Positions 45,163 through 46,431 of a DNA stretch of 46,431 bases are shown here, in pieces. The notes beneath the pieces were generated by a model. It did not search any database. It saw only the letters and a list, made by a program, of their open reading frames with translations, and was not told the origin of the DNA. The DNA comes from Parachlorella kessleri (lineage: Eukaryota; Chlorophyta; Trebouxiophyceae; Chlorellales; Chlorellaceae), in NCBI GenBank assembly GCA_001598975.1, contig BBXU01000880.1, positions 1 to 46,431 of the forward strand, written 5' to 3'. Made by a program: the position numbers and the translations under genes. How positions within the stretch are numbered: position 1 is the first letter of the stretch; every line of letters begins with the position of its first letter.

Positions 45163-46173
45163 GACAGCTTGCAGGGTGCGGAAGGGTACAGCGTGAATAC
45201 GTAATCCAACTTCTGTTGTGGTGCGGAAGTAGTGAACTGCTTGCATGGGAGCTTGCTCGGCTGATCCTTGCTGGGAGGCACTGAGAAGGCTAGGTGCTGT
45301 GCTGTGCTCTGTGGATGTCCAAAACGAATTTGGTAGCAATTACAGCACCCTTTCTGTGGAACCTGCAAAGAATGGTGCTCAATGTTGTGCTGCGTGTATG
45401 TTTTTGAACACATGTGCCCGCGACCCGCCAATATGAGCGCTGTGTCTGTCCTTGCCTGAGTTGTGTATTTATCTGCCACTGCTTGGTTCCCTAGCTCGCT
45501 TTCTCCCAATCTTGCCAACCGTTCCTTGTTCAACCTAGCTGAGCTGATGTGCTTGTTGCCCAAAACATGGACGGCTTACATGTATATATGCACCATTCCA
45601 ACATGGGTAAACATGCTGATTCGTTTGTTTCCACCCACCCATCCCAGCCCACCTGCCCACAAAGCAAGCGTCGCCCAAGCACCCTCACAGGGAGCAGGGT
45701 CTCCTCAAGACCCTCCCAAAACCAACAAAGGGACACCTAGCACACACACATACTGCGAGTTCATTCAATGCGTAAGGGATCCTGCCTCGCGTCTAACCAA
45801 TGAAAGGGGGGTACTTTGGCCGTCCAACGCGGCAGCCACGACTGTCACTGACATGCCTCACTTGCCTTGCACCAAGGGCCACGCCGTCCCCGGCTCCCAT
45901 ACTGCAGCCCTTGTCCAACGAAGGCCTGCCGGCCATCCACCTAGCCTGCTTCTGCCAGCCAGACTGCACACCGCCCCAGGTGTGCCCCTACTCCAGGTGT
46001 GCCCAGCCGGCTTCAAGCCAGCTAAGTACCCAGGCAGGGCCTCCAGCAGCAGCTGGGGCATGCAGTTGGGGGCTTAGTCACGCGATAGGGGCACCAAGCC
46101 GCAGGTCGCCAAACGCCTGGCTGCCATAGCAGCAGCCGGTGCGGCACGCCGGGTCATGGCCTTAGTCGTGGAC
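45163..46173. other. 3' regions of the convergent ankyrin and EF-Tu genes
   Basis: About 1 kb with no supported gene. A TTACA at about 45574 (TGTAA on the minus strand) may be the poly(A) signal of EF-Tu, but this word is short and not decisive. Confidence 0.4.
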
Positions 46174-46340
46174 TTAGTCCAGGATCTTGGACACCACGCC
46201 CGCCCCCACGGTGCGGCCGCCCTCCCGGATGGCAAAGCGCAGGCCCGGCTCCATGGCCACCGGGTGCAGCAGGTCAAAGGTGCAGGTCACGTTGTCGCCC
46301 GGCATGACCATCTCCACGCCCTCTGGCAGGGTCACGGTGC
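46174..46340 (-). CDS. tufA-like: Organellar elongation factor Tu, last exon (5' part outside window)
   Basis: GTPase that brings aminoacyl-tRNA to the organelle ribosome. Only the last exon is present, entering after two bases of a codon at a CTGCAG acceptor. It encodes [18 protein letters not shown], then [20 protein letters not shown] and AGVVSKILD before TAA, the domain 3 end of bacterial-type EF-Tu. Being intron-containing and nuclear, in a lineage whose plastid usually keeps its own tufA, it is more likely the mitochondrial factor; this is inference. The stretch 46341-46431 is intron and contains a second copy of the acceptor edge. Confidence 0.9.
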
Positions 46341-46402
46341 CTGCAGTGTTGTTCGAGGGGGGGAGGTTGACAGGCGGTGGTGGGGTGACCCTGACACCCG
46401 TA

Positions 46403-46424
46403 TGGCAGGTCACGGTGCCTGCAG
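46403..46424 (-). repeat. Copy of the EF-Tu last-exon acceptor edge in the intron
   Basis: The exon edge (46324-46346) reads GGCAGGGTCACGGTGCCTGC on the plus strand. About 79 bases away the intron reads GGCAGGTCACGGTGCCTGC, the same with one G missing. On the gene strand this recreates CTGCAG|GCACCGTGACC, a decoy acceptor that would shift the frame. Confidence 0.75.
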
Positions 46425-46431
46425 CAGTGGT

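Noticed and set aside
44139..45563. 474-codon open frame on the minus strand
   Set aside because: It lies antisense to the ankyrin gene, runs through its intron and 3' region, and has no recognisable domain; high GC and codon bias of the sense strand explain the lack of stops.

Overview
The window is nuclear DNA from a unicellular green alga (chlorophyte, possibly trebouxiophyte; the exact lineage cannot be fixed from sequence alone). The evidence is high GC, many short phase-consistent GT-AG introns, a plant-type HSP101, a plant-type plastid L-aspartate oxidase, a plant UTR5-type nucleotide-sugar transporter and an FY/WDR33 polyadenylation factor. There are no bacterial operons, no CRISPR array and no convincing tRNA or rRNA.

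Layout. 1-7536 (-): HSP101/ClpB, 16 visible exons, 3' end outside the window. 7919-9804 (+): a C-terminal fragment of an SHPRH-like SNF2 helicase. 10225-13079 (+) and 13637-16136 (-): two convergent, diverged, apparently intact paralogues of the complex I subunit NDUFS4 with nearly the same exon structure. 17927-19449 (+): a short cyclin-box-like protein. 21204-25991 (-): L-aspartate oxidase. 26965-33373 (+): FY/WDR33. 33374-36481: intergenic, with two clusters of a short palindromic word that may bound a foldback-like element. 36482-38704 (+): UTR5-like transporter. 39610-40607 and 41567-42110 (-): two related small secreted cysteine-rich proteins, only one with a Kazal domain. 42682-45162 (+): ankyrin-repeat protein with a signal peptide. 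46174-46431 (-): last exon of an organellar EF-Tu, 5' part outside the window.

The genes look like independent housekeeping and accessory loci rather than one pathway: stress chaperone, respiratory complex I, NAD biosynthesis, mRNA 3'-end formation, Golgi/ER sugar-nucleotide transport, secretion and organelle translation. Several neighbours are divergent (HSP101/SHPRH fragment, NDUFS4-2/cyclin, NadB/FY, Cys-rich/ankyrin) and may share promoter regions.

The most unusual features are: (i) short local duplications that copy exon edges together with their splice sites into the neighbouring intron, seen at six places in three genes; (ii) the inverted NDUFS4 pair; (iii) a class 1-1 Kazal exon that is present in one paralogue and absent in its neighbour; (iv) the paired repeat clusters with a 24-bp perfect palindrome. 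Exon boundaries are hand predictions made from reading frame, splice consensus and family knowledge; no alignment or transcript data were available.
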